This document shows positions 8,072 to 18,824 of a stretch of DNA of 64,000 nucleotides, one piece after another. The notes under the pieces were generated by a model. It ran no database searches. It worked only from the letters and a program-made list of their open reading frames with translations, and was not told where the DNA came from. The stretch comes from Luteithermobacter gelatinilyticus (GTDB lineage Bacteria > Pseudomonadota > Alphaproteobacteria > Sphingomonadales > Emcibacteraceae). Position numbers and translations under genes: made by a program. The first letter of the stretch is position 1; each line of letters opens with the position of its first letter. The stretch is taken from positions 936,501 to 1,000,500 of the forward strand of contig NZ_CP040517.1 of NCBI RefSeq assembly GCF_005849285.1. The letters are read 5' to 3'.

Positions 8072-8959
8072 ATGGCAAAAACGCAGCTAGAAGACATTAG
8101 CCAGGCACAACAGGAACGATTGTTCCATATCGACTTTAAGTTGAGGTTCCTCGGCGCAGTTAATCGCAATGACCTCACATCGCGGTTTGGCATCAAGGCC
8201 GCGGCGGCTACCCGGGACCTTTCCCTCTATAAGGAGCTGGCGCCCAAGAACCTGGATTACGACACCAAAGCCAAGACTTACATCCAGTCCGATCACTTCA
8301 AACCGATATTCGACTATTCGCAAAGCCAGGCTCTCACTGCACTTTGCCAAGGGCTGGGCGACGACTACGTGGGTACGCACCGGCCGCTGATCAGTGCAGA
8401 GACACCGATCCAGCTCAACGCCCCCCAGATGGCCATTCTCGCTAAGGTCAGCCAGGCCATCTACCAGAAGCGAGTGCTGCAGATCCAATACCGCTCCCTG
8501 TCCAGCGGAGCGACTTTCCGCGAAATTGTGCCCTTTGCCCTGGTGGATAACGGCCTGCGCTGGCACGTCCGCGCCTATGACCGCAAGCGCGAGCGTTTCA
8601 CCGACTTTGTCATCAACCGCATCGCCAAGCCTAGACTGTTGAACGAATCCACCATACCGGCCAACGAAACCAAAGAAGCGGATATTCAGTGGAATCGCAT
8701 CGTCGAGATGCACCTGGTGCCGCATCCGCGGCTGCAATACCCGGAAACGGTCGAATACGAATACGGCATGCAGGACGGCATGCTGAAGGTGAATGTGCGA
8801 GCGGCCGTGGCGGGCTACGTGCTGTGGCGCTGGAACGTCGACTGCTCGGAGAATCACGCCCTCACAGGTGCCGAGTATCACTTATGGCTGAAGAACCAGC
8901 AAACGCTCTATGGCGTTGAGAACTTGGTCATTGCACCAGGTTATGAGTACATGGCTTAG
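8072..8959 (+). CDS. WYL-domain transcriptional regulator (BrxR/CapW-like)
   Basis: 295 residues. The N-terminal part (about 10-80) looks like a winged helix, with RFLGAVNRNDLTSRFGIKAA then AATRDLSLYKEL. The WYL core (about 125-205) contains ISQAIYQKR-like VSQAIYQKRVLQIQYRSLSS, then FREIVPFALVDNGLRWHVRA and YDRKRERFTDFVINRI; a WCX-type tail follows. Length and plan match defence-associated WYL repressors that bind nucleotide or DNA-end ligands. It is the first gene of the cassette, 11 bp before the helicase, and has a palindromic operator candidate upstream, so autoregulation of the restriction genes is likely. Codon use is GC-rich compared with the left flank. Confidence 0.85.
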   Translation: MAKTQLEDISQAQQERLFHIDFKLRFLGAVNRNDLTSRFGIKAAAATRDLSLYKELAPKNLDYDTKAKTYIQSDHFKPIFDYSQSQALTALCQGLGDDYVGTHRPLISAETPIQLNAPQMAILAKVSQAIYQKRVLQIQYRSLSSGATFREIVPFALVDNGLRWHVRAYDRKRERFTDFVINRIAKPRLLNESTIPANETKEADIQWNRIVEMHLVPHPRLQYPETVEYEYGMQDGMLKVNVRAAVAGYVLWRWNVDCSENHALTGAEYHLWLKNQQTLYGVENLVIAPGYEYMA

Positions 8960-8970
8960 GCAGGGAAGAC

Positions 8971-11900
8971 ATGCAGGTTTTAGACAATATCAATGCCTTA
9001 TTGGGTGATGACTTAAAACAAACACTAAAGCCCGGGAGCAGACTCAAGGTCGCCGCGTCTTGCTTCTCGATTTACGCTTTCGAAGCTCTGAAGTCCGAGC
9101 TCTCGAAGATCGATAGCCTGCAGTTTATCTTCACTGCTCCAACCTTTGTGCCGACCGAGGTGACCGACCGCCTTCAGAAGGAACGTCGGGAGTTCTTTAT
9201 TCCCAAGGCGCAGCGGGAAAGCGGTCTCTATGGCACGGAATTCGAGATCCAGTTGCGCAACAAGCTCACTCAACGCGCCGTCGCCCGCGAGTGCGCCGAC
9301 TGGGTCCGCAAGAAGGCCAGTTTCCGATCCAACACGACCAAGGCCCCGATGCAGCAATTTGTGCACGTAGCCGGACCTAAAGGCGAAGCGGCCTACATGC
9401 CAATCAGCGGTTTTACAGCCGTGGATCTTGGCTACCAGAAGGGTGATGCGGTCTCCAACTTCGTAACACGCTTCGATGATCCGGTGCATGCCAAGATGTA
9501 TCTTCAGCTATTCGATCAGATTTGGTCGGACCCGGACAAGGTGAAGGACGTCACCGCTGCTATTTGCGAGTACATCGAGTCCGTCTATCAAGAAAATTCG
9601 CCTGAGCGCATCTATTTCATGATGCTTTACAACATCTTTCGCGACTTTCTGGATGAAGTTGATGAAGACGTTTTGCCAAACGACCTGACCGGTTATCAGG
9701 ACAGTGTTGTCTGGAATAAGCTATTCAATTATCAAAAGGATGCGGCAACCGGCATCATCAATAAACTTGAGGCCTATAACGGTTGTATCCTTGCAGACTC
9801 AGTTGGCCTTGGCAAGACATTCACCGCCCTGGCTGTGATCAAATATTACGAATTGCGAAACCGTTCCGTTCTTGTTCTATGCCCCAAGAAACTTGCAGAT
9901 AACTGGCGAAACTACAACACAAACCTGACGACCAACATTTTCGCAAAGGACAGGTTCAACTATGACGTCCTCTGCCACACGGATCTGTCCCGAACCTCCG
10001 GCGAGTCCTTCGGTATCCCACTTAATCGCGTGAACTGGGGCAACTATGATCTCGTCGTGATCGACGAGTCACACAACTTCCGCAACAACGATGTCTACAA
10101 AGATCGCGAGACGCGCTACCAAAAGCTGATGAACAAGGTCATCCGCGCCGGCGTGAAGACCAAAGTGCTGATGCTATCCGCAACACCGGTGAACAACAGG
10201 TTCTCCGACCTTCGTAACCAGCTGGCGCTTGCCTACGAGGGGCAGTCCGAAGCGCTCAGCGAAAATCTGAAGACACAAACCAGCATCGAAGAGATTTTCC
10301 GCCGGGCCCAGAAAGCCTTCAATGAATGGTCTTCCTTGCCTCCAGAGGAAAGAACTGCAGCGTCAATCCTGAAGGCGCTCGACTTCGATTTCTTTGAACT
10401 TCTTGACGCCGTGACCATCGCTCGGTCGCGAAAGCATATCGAGACGTTTTACGATACCAAGGACATCGGCAAATTCCCCCAGCGGCGCAAGCCGCTTTCA
10501 TTCCATTGCCCGCTCACCGAGCGGTTCGACGTAATGGGGCTCAACGACATCTTCGCGCAGCTTTCGGTGCTGAAGCTCGCGGTCTACGCCCCGATCAGCT
10601 ACATCCTGCCCAGCCGTCTGCGGAAGTATGAGGAGCTCTACGACACACAGGTCGAGGGTGGCCGCGGCAAGCTCAGGCAGGCGGATCGGGAGCGCAGCCT
10701 GCAGGCGCTGATGACGACCAACCTGCTCAAGCGCCTGGAAAGCTCGGTCGCGGCGTTCCGCATCACACTTCGGTCTCTCGGCGCCAACATCTCGCACACG
10801 CTCGACGCCATCGACGAATTCGAGAAAACTGGGCGCAATGAGAGCGTCGGTGACTACCTTGCGGAAGTAAGCGACTTCGACCCGGAAGACGAGGACCTTA
10901 CCGGCCTCGACGAGTTCACGGTCGGCAAGAAAGTGCAGATCAGCCTCGCCGATATGGACTTGCCGTCCTGGAAGCACGACCTGTCGGCAGACCTCGCCCT
11001 TATCGAGGACCTGATCACCTCGATGGAGAAAGTCAAACCGGAGGACGACGCCAAGCTCCAGCACCTGCTCGATCTTATCCAGCGCAAGGTTGATGAGCCA
11101 CTGAATCCGGGAAACCGCAAGGTTCTGATCTTCACGGCCTTCGCCGACACCGCCAACTACCTGTATGACAACATCGCACCCTTCGCGCTGCAGCTCGGGC
11201 TGCATGTCGGAAAGGTCACTGGATCAGATGCGCCCAAGACCACACTCAGGAAGGTCTATGACTTCCAGAGCGTGTTAACACTGTTCTCCCCACGCTCGAA
11301 GGAAAAGGCCATCGTCCTGCCGGAGGAATCCAATGAACTGGATATCTTGATCGGTACAGATTGTATTTCGGAAGGCCAGAACCTTCAGGACTGTGATTTC
11401 TTGGTTAATTACGATATCCACTGGAACCCGGTACGCATTATTCAGCGCTTTGGGCGTATCGATCGGATCGGTTCCCCCAACAGCCAGATCCAGCTGGTCA
11501 ACTATTGGCCGGACATCACGCTCGACGAATACATCAACCTCAAGGAACGAGTTGAAAACCGGATGGTGATCACCGACATCACCGCCACCGGTGACGACAA
11601 TGTTCTCACCGCCAAATCGACTGATATTGCCTACCGTAAAGAGCAGCTTAAGCGCCTGCAGGAAGAAGTCATCGAGCTTGAGGATGTGAAGGCCGGTATA
11701 TCCATCACCGACCTTGGGCTGAACGACTTCCGGATGGATCTGCTCAATTACATTAAGGTGCACGGCGAACTCGACAACCTCCCACCCGGCATGCATGCGG
11801 TCGTCCCCGCGCAGCCGGAGCTAGGCCTACACCCTGGCGTCATCTTCGCGCTGAAAAACATCCACGACAGCGTGAACGTCAACCAGCAGAACCGCTTGCA

Positions 11901-12243
11901 TCCGTTCTACCTGGTTTATATCGGCGACGACGGCCAGATCATCGCCGACCACACCGAGGTCAAGCGTCTGCTCGATTTGATCCGCACCAGTTGCAAGGGG
12001 CGGACGGAACCACTGCACGATCTTTGCCGCATCTTTAATGAACGAACCGATAACGGACGCAGGATGGACCGCTATTCCGACCTGCTCTCCAGTGCGATCC
12101 GCTCTATGATTGAGGTCAAAGAAGAGAAGGACATCGACAGCCTGTTCAGCGGCGGGCGCACTACGGCGCTGAGCCACACCATCAAGGGGCTGGACGATTT
12201 TGAACTGATCGCCTTTCTGGTCATCGAAGGGGGCGGGCCATGA
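8971..12243 (+). CDS. SNF2-type helicase with N-terminal PLD-like domain
   Basis: 1090 residues. The N-terminal ~200 residues resemble a phospholipase-D-like domain (LKVAASCFSIYAFEALKSEL; HAKMYLQLFD near the end) but I see no complete HxKx4D motif, so nuclease activity is doubtful. The superfamily-2 motor follows: Walker A GLGKT at 279-283, DESH at 365-368, motif III LMLSATPVNNRFSDL, and motif VI QRFGRIDRIGS starting at Q825. The C-terminal ~200 residues are partner-specific. It should translocate on DNA using ATP. It overlaps the DUF4391-like gene by ATGA, which suggests translational coupling. Such helicases recur in defence islands; its exact task beside a type III system is unknown to me. 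Confidence 0.88.
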   Translation: MQVLDNINALLGDDLKQTLKPGSRLKVAASCFSIYAFEALKSELSKIDSLQFIFTAPTFVPTEVTDRLQKERREFFIPKAQRESGLYGTEFEIQLRNKLTQRAVARECADWVRKKASFRSNTTKAPMQQFVHVAGPKGEAAYMPISGFTAVDLGYQKGDAVSNFVTRFDDPVHAKMYLQLFDQIWSDPDKVKDVTAAICEYIESVYQENSPERIYFMMLYNIFRDFLDEVDEDVLPNDLTGYQDSVVWNKLFNYQKDAATGIINKLEAYNGCILADSVGLGKTFTALAVIKYYELRNRSVLVLCPKKLADNWRNYNTNLTTNIFAKDRFNYDVLCHTDLSRTSGESFGIPLNRVNWGNYDLVVIDESHNFRNNDVYKDRETRYQKLMNKVIRAGVKTKVLMLSATPVNNRFSDLRNQLALAYEGQSEALSENLKTQTSIEEIFRRAQKAFNEWSSLPPEERTAASILKALDFDFFELLDAVTIARSRKHIETFYDTKDIGKFPQRRKPLSFHCPLTERFDVMGLNDIFAQLSVLKLAVYAPISYILPSRLRKYEELYDTQVEGGRGKLRQADRERSLQALMTTNLLKRLESSVAAFRITLRSLGANISHTLDAIDEFEKTGRNESVGDYLAEVSDFDPEDEDLTGLDEFTVGKKVQISLADMDLPSWKHDLSADLALIEDLITSMEKVKPEDDAKLQHLLDLIQRKVDEPLNPGNRKVLIFTAFADTANYLYDNIAPFALQLGLHVGKVTGSDAPKTTLRKVYDFQSVLTLFSPRSKEKAIVLPEESNELDILIGTDCISEGQNLQDCDFLVNYDIHWNPVRIIQRFGRIDRIGSPNSQIQLVNYWPDITLDEYINLKERVENRMVITDITATGDDNVLTAKSTDIAYRKEQLKRLQEEVIELEDVKAGISITDLGLNDFRMDLLNYIKVHGELDNLPPGMHAVVPAQPELGLHPGVIFALKNIHDSVNVNQQNRLHPFYLVYIGDDGQIIADHTEVKRLLDLIRTSCKGRTEPLHDLCRIFNERTDNGRRMDRYSDLLSSAIRSMIEVKEEKDIDSLFSGGRTTALSHTIKGLDDFELIAFLVIEGGGP

Positions 12244-13016
12244 CCGCCTCTGAGATTCTCTACGACTGGCCCCGCGCTTCTGCCTTCGGGCGCGTGATCC
12301 CCAAGAGCAAGATCTACGAACATGCCAGCGCCAACACAGCGTTGAAGGACCTCTTCGTGCGCGAGGTGGACCAGATTGTCTGGTCGCATAAGCTGGCGCC
12401 CGAGACGATTAATCTGACCGCCACGAAGCAGGTTGCAGAAATTCAGGTCTTCTGTATCACCGCGCGCACCGCAACACTGGATGAAAAGGTGCTGCGTGCC
12501 ATCGACAAGGCCATTCCTTTCCCACTGATCTTTGAGATTGCCCATGGCGGGAACATTCAAATGGCTGCGGCTTACAAACGGCCGTCTTTGAATAATCGGG
12601 GCGAGGCTGACAGCACCCGTTGGGTGGTGGGGGACTATTTCGAAAGCGATTGGTTGCCCGAAGATGCGCTGCGCACCCCGCTTCCGGTGGCGCTGAACCT
12701 GGGCGCGTTGTATGAGCGATTGCTCGAGCCGCTGGTGGCGGGGCAGACGGCGCGGCGGGTCGCCGGTATGGGTGAGGCACTTCAAGCGCCCTTCACCGCT
12801 GCTGAGCCGGAAAGGCCCATGTCGCTGGAAAAGCGCATCGCGCAGGCCGAGGCGATCGAACGCCAGACGCGCGAGGTCGAGCGGATCAAGGCGCGGCTTA
12901 AGCGCGAGAAACAATTCAACAAGCGCGTGACCATCAATGCCGAGCTGCGCGCAGCCAAGCAGGAACTGGAGCGGCTCATCCATAATGGGCTGGTCAACAT
13001 CGATTTAAATCGCTAA
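12240..13016 (+). CDS. DUF4391-like protein
   Basis: 258 residues, start ATG overlapping the helicase stop. The N-terminal ~190 residues match what I recall of DUF4391: start ILYDWPRASAFGRVIPKSKI, then VDQIVWSHKLAPETINL and IDKAIPFPLIFEI. The last ~70 residues are a highly charged predicted coiled coil (EAIERQTREVERIKARLKRE and so on), fit for binding a partner. No catalytic motif is evident. Function is unknown; its fixed place between helicase and Mod suggests an adaptor linking the two. The gene ends ten bases before the likely Mod start. Confidence 0.75.
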   Translation: MTASEILYDWPRASAFGRVIPKSKIYEHASANTALKDLFVREVDQIVWSHKLAPETINLTATKQVAEIQVFCITARTATLDEKVLRAIDKAIPFPLIFEIAHGGNIQMAAAYKRPSLNNRGEADSTRWVVGDYFESDWLPEDALRTPLPVALNLGALYERLLEPLVAGQTARRVAGMGEALQAPFTAAEPERPMSLEKRIAQAEAIERQTREVERIKARLKREKQFNKRVTINAELRAAKQELERLIHNGLVNIDLNR

Positions 13017-13026
13017 GAGGATGTCC

Positions 13027-14964
13027 ATGGATAAACTGAAAATGCACAGCCCCGACCTGAGCCAGGACAACATCGCCAAGATCCGCGAGCTGTTCCCCGG
13101 CTGCGTGACCGAGGCGCGGGACGAGAAGACGGGCAAGCTGCGTCTGGCAGTGGACTTCGATCAGCTTCGGCAGGAGCTGAGCGACCACATCGTGGAAGGG
13201 CCGCAGGAGCGGTATCGGCTGGACTGGCCGGGCAAGCGGCAAGCGCTGGCGCTGGCCAATGCGCCCATCGCCAAGACGCTGCGACCCTCTCCTCAAGAGA
13301 GCGTCGAATTCCAATCAACGCAAAATCTAGTCATCGAAGGCGATAACCTCGAAGCATTGAAACTGGTGCAGGAAACATATCTGGGTGCGATAAAATTCAT
13401 ATACATTGACCCACCGTACAACACTGGTAACGATTTTGTTTACGAGGACGATTTTGGCGCAAGCGCCCAAGACTTTCTCATAAAATCGAATCAGGTCGCG
13501 GGGTCGGGAGAACGACTCGTCGCAAATACAGACAGCAGCGGCCGGTTTCACTCTGATTGGCTTGATATGATCTACCCACGAGTTCGTATTGCGCGCAACC
13601 TCTTGGCTGAAGACGGAATTATTGTTGCATCAATTGACGAGAACGAGATATCGAATCTTCGAAAGGTGTTCGATGAAGTGTTCGGAGAAGATAATTTACT
13701 TTTCCAGATAACTCTTTTGTGCAACCCAAAAGGCAGGTCGCAAGATAAATATGTCGCCAATTGCCACGAATATTTGGTAGGGTATTCAAAGCAGCAACTT
13801 TCGAAGGGGGCTGTAAATGTTCCCAAAAGTGACGATGAGATAGCTGCAAACTACAAGCTAAAGGACAAGCGCGGACGCTACCGTGAGCTTGAGCTGCGCA
13901 ACACGCATAGAGAGTTTGGAAAACACAATCGTCAGAACCTATATTACCCGTTTTTTGTAAGCGCTAAGGGCGAAGTCGCGCTGGAGCCCGGCGACGGTCG
14001 AAAACCTGTCTATCCGGATTGGGAAGATGGCTTCGAAGGGTGCTGGACCTGGGGATTAGAGAAGGCTCGCGCCCAATTAGATGAGATCGTCGCGAGAGAG
14101 GTTAAAGGCACGTGGAAGATTTTCCGCAAGAACTATGCGACGGGTGACGATGGAGAAGCTACAAAGCAAGTCAAATCAATTTGGACTGATAAGATGTACC
14201 ATACCGAAAAAGGTCAAGCCGCGTTCAACGCGTTGTTTGAAACTCGTGAAAAGATCTTTCAGTCCCCTAAGTCCGTCGACACTCTTCGAGAGCTAATTCG
14301 AATGGCCACTCGGCAGGACTCTATCGTACTGGATTTCTTCGCGGGTTCAGGAACGACAGCGCACGCCGTTCTTGCTCAGAACGCAGAAGACGGCGGCAAT
14401 CGCAGGTTCGTTATGGTTCAAATTGCGGAACCAACGCCGGAGGGATCGGAGGCGCGAAAAGCAGGATTTGCGACTGTCGTGGAAATTACAAAAGAACGCA
14501 TCCGCCGCGCGGGTGAGAAGATCCTAGAAAGCCAATGCCACCCCGACTGGAACCGCGATGTCGGCTTCCGGGTGCTCAAGGTCGATACTTCGAACATGAA
14601 GGACGTCTACTACCGCCCGGACGAGCTGAAGCAGTCCGACCTGCTCGACATGGTGGACAACGTGAAGGAAGACCGCACGGCGGAAGACCTGCTGTTCCAG
14701 GTGCTGGTCGATTGGGGCGTGGACCTGACGCTGCCCATCCGCCGCGAAACGGTGCAGGGCAAGACCGTGTTCTTCGTCGACGACAACGCCCTCGTCGCCT
14801 GCTTCGACCGCGGGATCACCGAGGATCTGGTGAAGGAGCTGGCAAGCCACGAGCCCCTGCGCGTTGTCTTCCGCGACAACGGCTTCGTCTCGGACGCGGT
14901 GAAGATCAACGTCGAACAGATCTTCCGCCAGCTCTCGCCCACCACCGAAGTCAAAGCGATCTGA
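13027..14964 (+). CDS. Type III restriction-modification methyltransferase (Mod)
   Basis: 645 residues from ATG 13027, preferred to ATG 13021 because AAGAGG is then spaced six bases away. Motif [10 protein letters not shown] (128-131) comes before motif I FAGSG (438-442), the beta-class order of N6-adenine type III Mod enzymes. The intervening region includes the target-recognition part (about 200-400). Mod gives sequence specificity to the Mod-Res complex and methylates one strand. Bases about 13310-14510 are visibly more AT-rich than the gene's two ends, as if this recognition segment came from another source. Res follows after eight bases. Confidence 0.9.
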   Translation: MDKLKMHSPDLSQDNIAKIRELFPGCVTEARDEKTGKLRLAVDFDQLRQELSDHIVEGPQERYRLDWPGKRQALALANAPIAKTLRPSPQESVEFQSTQNLVIEGDNLEALKLVQETYLGAIKFIYIDPPYNTGNDFVYEDDFGASAQDFLIKSNQVAGSGERLVANTDSSGRFHSDWLDMIYPRVRIARNLLAEDGIIVASIDENEISNLRKVFDEVFGEDNLLFQITLLCNPKGRSQDKYVANCHEYLVGYSKQQLSKGAVNVPKSDDEIAANYKLKDKRGRYRELELRNTHREFGKHNRQNLYYPFFVSAKGEVALEPGDGRKPVYPDWEDGFEGCWTWGLEKARAQLDEIVAREVKGTWKIFRKNYATGDDGEATKQVKSIWTDKMYHTEKGQAAFNALFETREKIFQSPKSVDTLRELIRMATRQDSIVLDFFAGSGTTAHAVLAQNAEDGGNRRFVMVQIAEPTPEGSEARKAGFATVVEITKERIRRAGEKILESQCHPDWNRDVGFRVLKVDTSNMKDVYYRPDELKQSDLLDMVDNVKEDRTAEDLLFQVLVDWGVDLTLPIRRETVQGKTVFFVDDNALVACFDRGITEDLVKELASHEPLRVVFRDNGFVSDAVKINVEQIFRQLSPTTEVKAI

Positions 14965-14972
14965 GGCCGGAC

Positions 14973-17900
14973 ATGAAACTCAAGTTCAAGGTCCAGCCCT
15001 ATCAGACCGCTGCGGTGGAATCGGTTGTCGATTGCTTCGAAGGCCAGCCCAAGCTGGACGGTCTGAGTTACCGTATAGATCCCGGAAACGTAAAGCCAGA
15101 TGCAATGGGCTATAAAGGATCGGCGCAAGCCTTCGAGGAAGGCTTCAAGAACGCCGACCTCGCCCTGAGCGACGTGCAGATCCTGGAGAACATCCAGAAG
15201 GTGCAGCAGCGCCAGAACCTGCCCGTCTCGCAGTCGTTGACAGACTTCACGACCTTCGACAACAAGGGCGCCCGCGTCCCCGTCAAGGCCGCCTACAAGA
15301 AACAGGCCATGGCCGCGAGCCGCATTCATCTCGACGTCGAGATGGAGACCGGCACGGGCAAGACCTATTGCTACATCAAGACCATCTTCGAGATGAACAA
15401 ACGCTATGGCTGGTCGAAATTCATCGTGATCGTGCCATCCATCGCCATCCGCGAGGGGGTCTTCAAATCGTTCCAGGTCACGGCCGACCATTTCACCGAG
15501 ACCTATGGCAGACGCGCGCGGTTTTTCATCTACAATTCCAAGCGCCTGCACGAGGTGGAAAGCTTTTCCTCGGACGCCGGGATCAACGTGATGATCATGA
15601 ACATCCAGGCGTTCAACGCGCGCGGCAAGGACAACCGACGGATCTATGAAGAGCTGGATGACTTCCAGTCGCGTCGGCCCATCGATGTGATCGCCGCGAA
15701 CCGCCCGATCCTGATTCTGGACGAACCTCAGAAGATGGAAGGTCAGGCAACGTTGGAGGCTCTGCCGAAGTTCAAGCCGCTGTTCATCCTGCGCTATTCG
15801 GCGACCCACCGCACCCAGCACAACCGCGTTCATCGGCTGGATGCGCTGGACGCCTACAACCAGAAACTGGTGAAGAAGATCGCCGTGCGGGGCATCCAGA
15901 CCCGCGGGCTGGCGGGTACGAATGCTTACCTTTACCTGGAAGGTATCGACATCTCGAAAAGGGCCCCCGTGGCGCGGATCGAGATGGAGGTGAAGCTGAA
16001 GTCGGGCGAGATCAAGCGCCAGCTTCGGAGGCTCGAATTCCGCGACGACCTGTTCGTGGAGTCGGGCGAGTTGGATCAGTATCGCGGCTTCACGATCAGC
16101 CAGATCGACGCCGTCAACGACACGGTCGAATTCACCAACGGGGAAATGCTGAGGGCTGGTGAGGCAAACGGCGACGTCTCTGAACGCGACATCCGCCGCA
16201 TCCAGATCCGCGAGACGATCAAGGCCCATCTGGACACGGAAAAGCAGCTGTTCGCACAGGGCATCAAGGTCTTGTCGCTGTTTTTCATCGACGAGGTGGT
16301 GAAATACCGGGACTACAATCAGGCCGACGAGAAAGGAGAGTATGCCCGGATCTTCGAGGAAGAGTACACGTTGTTAAGAGACGAGTACCTGTCGGAGCTT
16401 GCAATCGACAATGAGGCGTACCGGAAATATCTTGAGGGCCTCGACCCAGCCAAGACCCACAATGGCTATTTCTCGATCGACAAGAAGACGAAGCGCCTCA
16501 AGGATCCGGCCGTTGGTGCCCGCTCGGTCGATTCCGACGACGTGGATGCCTACGATCTGATCCTGAAGGACAAGGAGCGCCTGCTGTCGTTTGCAGAGCC
16601 GACGCGCTTCATCTTCTCCCACTCGGCACTGCGCGAAGGGTGGGACAACCCGAACGTCTTCGTCATGTGCATGCTGAAGCACAGTGACAACACCATCTCC
16701 CGCCGCCAGGAGGTGGGACGCGGCCTGCGGCTGAGCGTCGATCAGCACGGGGACAGGATGGACCACCCGGCGGTGGTGCACGACATCAATGTGCTGACTG
16801 TCGTGGCGAGCGAGAGCTACAAGGACTTCGTCGCCGGACTCCAGAAGGAGATCGCGGAAACCCTTTCGTCGCGTCCGCGGCAGGCAACAGAGGACTACTT
16901 CACGGGCAAGACACTCGCGACTGAGCATGGCCCGGTTGAGGTGACTGCCGCCATGGCCAAGCAGATCTACCGCTATCTGGTGAAGAATGACTACACCGAC
17001 GATGCGGACCAGATCGCAGACGCCTACCACGAGGCCAAGGCGGCGGGAAAACTAGCCGACTTGCCCGAGGAACTGAAGCCGCACGCCGAGCAGGTGTTCC
17101 AGCTCATCGACAGCGTCTTCAGCGACGCGCAACTGCCCAAGGTCGATGACGGCCGCAAGCCTAAGACCAATCCCCTGAATGCGAACTTTGAGAAGAAGGA
17201 GTTTCAGGCGCTCTGGGCGCGGCTCAATCGCAAAGCGGTCTATAGGGTTGAGTTCGACTCAACGGAACTGATCCAGATATGCGTGAATGCACTAAACAAA
17301 GAACTGTGCGTCACACCACTCCAATATACGGTGCAGGCAGGTATCCAGCAGGATGGACTGACCGACGAGCAGCTACGCCAGGGCGGAGGATTTGAGGTTC
17401 AGGAGACGAAAACAGAATATGGTGACTCCATTCACTCGCGCGTGAAATACGATCTTGTAGGCAAGGTTGCTGAAAATTCTAGACTAACTCGCAAAACAGT
17501 GGCGGAAATTCTTGGTAAAATTCAGCCTGTTGTTTTTGGCCAATTCAATAAGAATCCTGAGCATTTTATCGCCGAGGCTTCGCGTATCATTACCGAGCAG
17601 AAGGCCGCTATGGTGATCGAGCGTCTGGCCTACGATGAGCTGAATGAGCGGTACGATGTCGATATCTTCACGGCCAACCAGACTGGACAAGACTTCTCAC
17701 GTGCCACAAAGAAACTAAAGAAGCACGTATACGACTACGCGATCGTGGATTCCGAAGTTGAACGCAAGTTTGTTTCGGAAATGGATACAGGAGCCGAGAT
17801 TGTTGTTTATGCCAAATTGCCGCGTGGCTTCCTAATACCAACGCCTGTTGGGGATTACAACCCGGACTGGGCCATTTCGTTTGAAGAAGGTCGAGTGCGG

Positions 17901-18116
17901 CATATTTATTTTGTCGCAGAAACCAAAGGAACCATGTCTTCCATGAAATTGCGAGGCATCGAGGAGAAAAAAATCGACTGTGCACGAAGATTTTTCGAGA
18001 AAATCAGCAAGGACGTTACTGACAATCCTGTTAAATATGACGTCGTGGATAACTATGCGAAGTTAATGGATCTGGTGGGCCATACTGGCGCGGGGCAAAC
18101 AAGACCTGGCAGCTGA
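14973..18116 (+). CDS. Type III restriction enzyme, Res subunit
   Basis: 1047 residues from ATG 14973, eight bases after mod; the frame is open farther upstream inside mod but the family start [15 protein letters not shown] fits this ATG. The SF2 motor shows Walker A GTGKT (127-131), DEPQ (250-253) in place of DEAD, as usual for Res, the SAT motif LRYSATHR, and motif [13 protein letters not shown]. The C-terminus carries a PD-ExK nuclease: D965 (NPDWAI) and ETK at 983-985. It cleaves unmethylated phage DNA after ATP-driven communication between two sites. All key residues are present, so the system looks functional. The last ~900 bases are less GC-rich than the rest. Confidence 0.92.
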   Translation: MKLKFKVQPYQTAAVESVVDCFEGQPKLDGLSYRIDPGNVKPDAMGYKGSAQAFEEGFKNADLALSDVQILENIQKVQQRQNLPVSQSLTDFTTFDNKGARVPVKAAYKKQAMAASRIHLDVEMETGTGKTYCYIKTIFEMNKRYGWSKFIVIVPSIAIREGVFKSFQVTADHFTETYGRRARFFIYNSKRLHEVESFSSDAGINVMIMNIQAFNARGKDNRRIYEELDDFQSRRPIDVIAANRPILILDEPQKMEGQATLEALPKFKPLFILRYSATHRTQHNRVHRLDALDAYNQKLVKKIAVRGIQTRGLAGTNAYLYLEGIDISKRAPVARIEMEVKLKSGEIKRQLRRLEFRDDLFVESGELDQYRGFTISQIDAVNDTVEFTNGEMLRAGEANGDVSERDIRRIQIRETIKAHLDTEKQLFAQGIKVLSLFFIDEVVKYRDYNQADEKGEYARIFEEEYTLLRDEYLSELAIDNEAYRKYLEGLDPAKTHNGYFSIDKKTKRLKDPAVGARSVDSDDVDAYDLILKDKERLLSFAEPTRFIFSHSALREGWDNPNVFVMCMLKHSDNTISRRQEVGRGLRLSVDQHGDRMDHPAVVHDINVLTVVASESYKDFVAGLQKEIAETLSSRPRQATEDYFTGKTLATEHGPVEVTAAMAKQIYRYLVKNDYTDDADQIADAYHEAKAAGKLADLPEELKPHAEQVFQLIDSVFSDAQLPKVDDGRKPKTNPLNANFEKKEFQALWARLNRKAVYRVEFDSTELIQICVNALNKELCVTPLQYTVQAGIQQDGLTDEQLRQGGGFEVQETKTEYGDSIHSRVKYDLVGKVAENSRLTRKTVAEILGKIQPVVFGQFNKNPEHFIAEASRIITEQKAAMVIERLAYDELNERYDVDIFTANQTGQDFSRATKKLKKHVYDYAIVDSEVERKFVSEMDTGAEIVVYAKLPRGFLIPTPVGDYNPDWAISFEEGRVRHIYFVAETKGTMSSMKLRGIEEKKIDCARRFFEKISKDVTDNPVKYDVVDNYAKLMDLVGHTGAGQTRPGS

Positions 18117-18151
18117 CCCGGTAACTGGAATCAGCTTGCAGGTGCACAGAT

Positions 18152-18445
18152 CTATGAAGTTTCGTGGGATCCACCTGAGTAGAGGATGAATTCTGCAGCA
18201 CGACGTTTGATGAGACTGGAAAGTTTCCGGTCTCCCGCCCACACCCATCGCATGAACTCCGTTGGCACCTCGTCATGCTCATTCCGATTTACCTTCCGCT
18301 GCAGAGTTGAACGCTGCAGCGCCCCGGCGCCCAAGTTGAAGGTGAAAGATACAAGCGCATCGAACTGACCATCGGTCAGCGATAGCTTGACAGCCTCACT
18401 CTTGAAGTTTTCTGAATGTATTTTTCGGATCATAATTTCCTCCAT
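18152..18445 (-). pseudogene. Phage lysozyme (GH24) C-terminal remnant fused to a transposase-like start
   Basis: From about 18390 down, the minus frame reads LTDGQFDALVSFTFNLGAGA, LQRSTLQRKVNRNEHDEVP and EFMRWVWAGDRKLSSLIKRR, the C-terminal half of phage T4-type lysozymes. The catalytic N-terminal Glu region is missing. The first ~20 residues (IRKIHSENFKSEAVKL) instead resemble the start of IS3-family OrfA, with GGAGG before the ATG and a possible IS end farther upstream; that part is uncertain. It is best read as a junction between prophage debris and an IS fragment. It converges on the res gene. Confidence 0.65.
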
Positions 18446-18500
18446 AAAATATCAATAATTCTTTTGGAGGTCCTGTCCACTCTTCTAAGACAAGTACAAG

Positions 18501-18713
18501 CTGGATCAATTAGATCGAAGCTGGTTCGCTGAACTGACACGCAAACAACTCAAGCGAGGCGTTCATTCTTCAGTGAAGGAACTGGAGACTGATATCATGA
18601 ATTTTGTCGCGCATCATAACAACAACCCGGAGCCCTACACGTGGACATAATCTGCTGACCAGATACTTGCTTCTGTCAAACGATTCTGCCTCAAAACCGG
18701 CGTCGAATTATGA
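18501..18713 (+). pseudogene. IS630-family transposase C-terminal remnant
   Basis: The frame reads LDQLDRSWFAELTRKQLKRG, VHSSVKELETDIMNFVAHHN and NNPEPYTWT, then a stop (taa at 18648-18650), and continues SADQILASVKRFC. This is the C-terminus of IS630 transposases, here with an in-frame stop and no N-terminal DDE domain. It directly abuts the transposase-like/lysozyme remnant on its left, indicating repeated insertion at this spot. Confidence 0.8.
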
Positions 18714-18824
18714 GGCGAATTTTCGATTCACCTCACTGGGGTTTAAAATTCTCACAGGGAGGGGGGATCAAATCTCTGGGGCGCAATATTCGGGAACCGC
18801 GCGGTGGGGTTCGCTTTTCATTAA

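Noticed and set aside
14535-14972. Upstream in-frame extension of the res gene
   Set aside because: It lies inside mod in another frame, has no family similarity, and the ATG at 14973 begins exactly where Res proteins begin.
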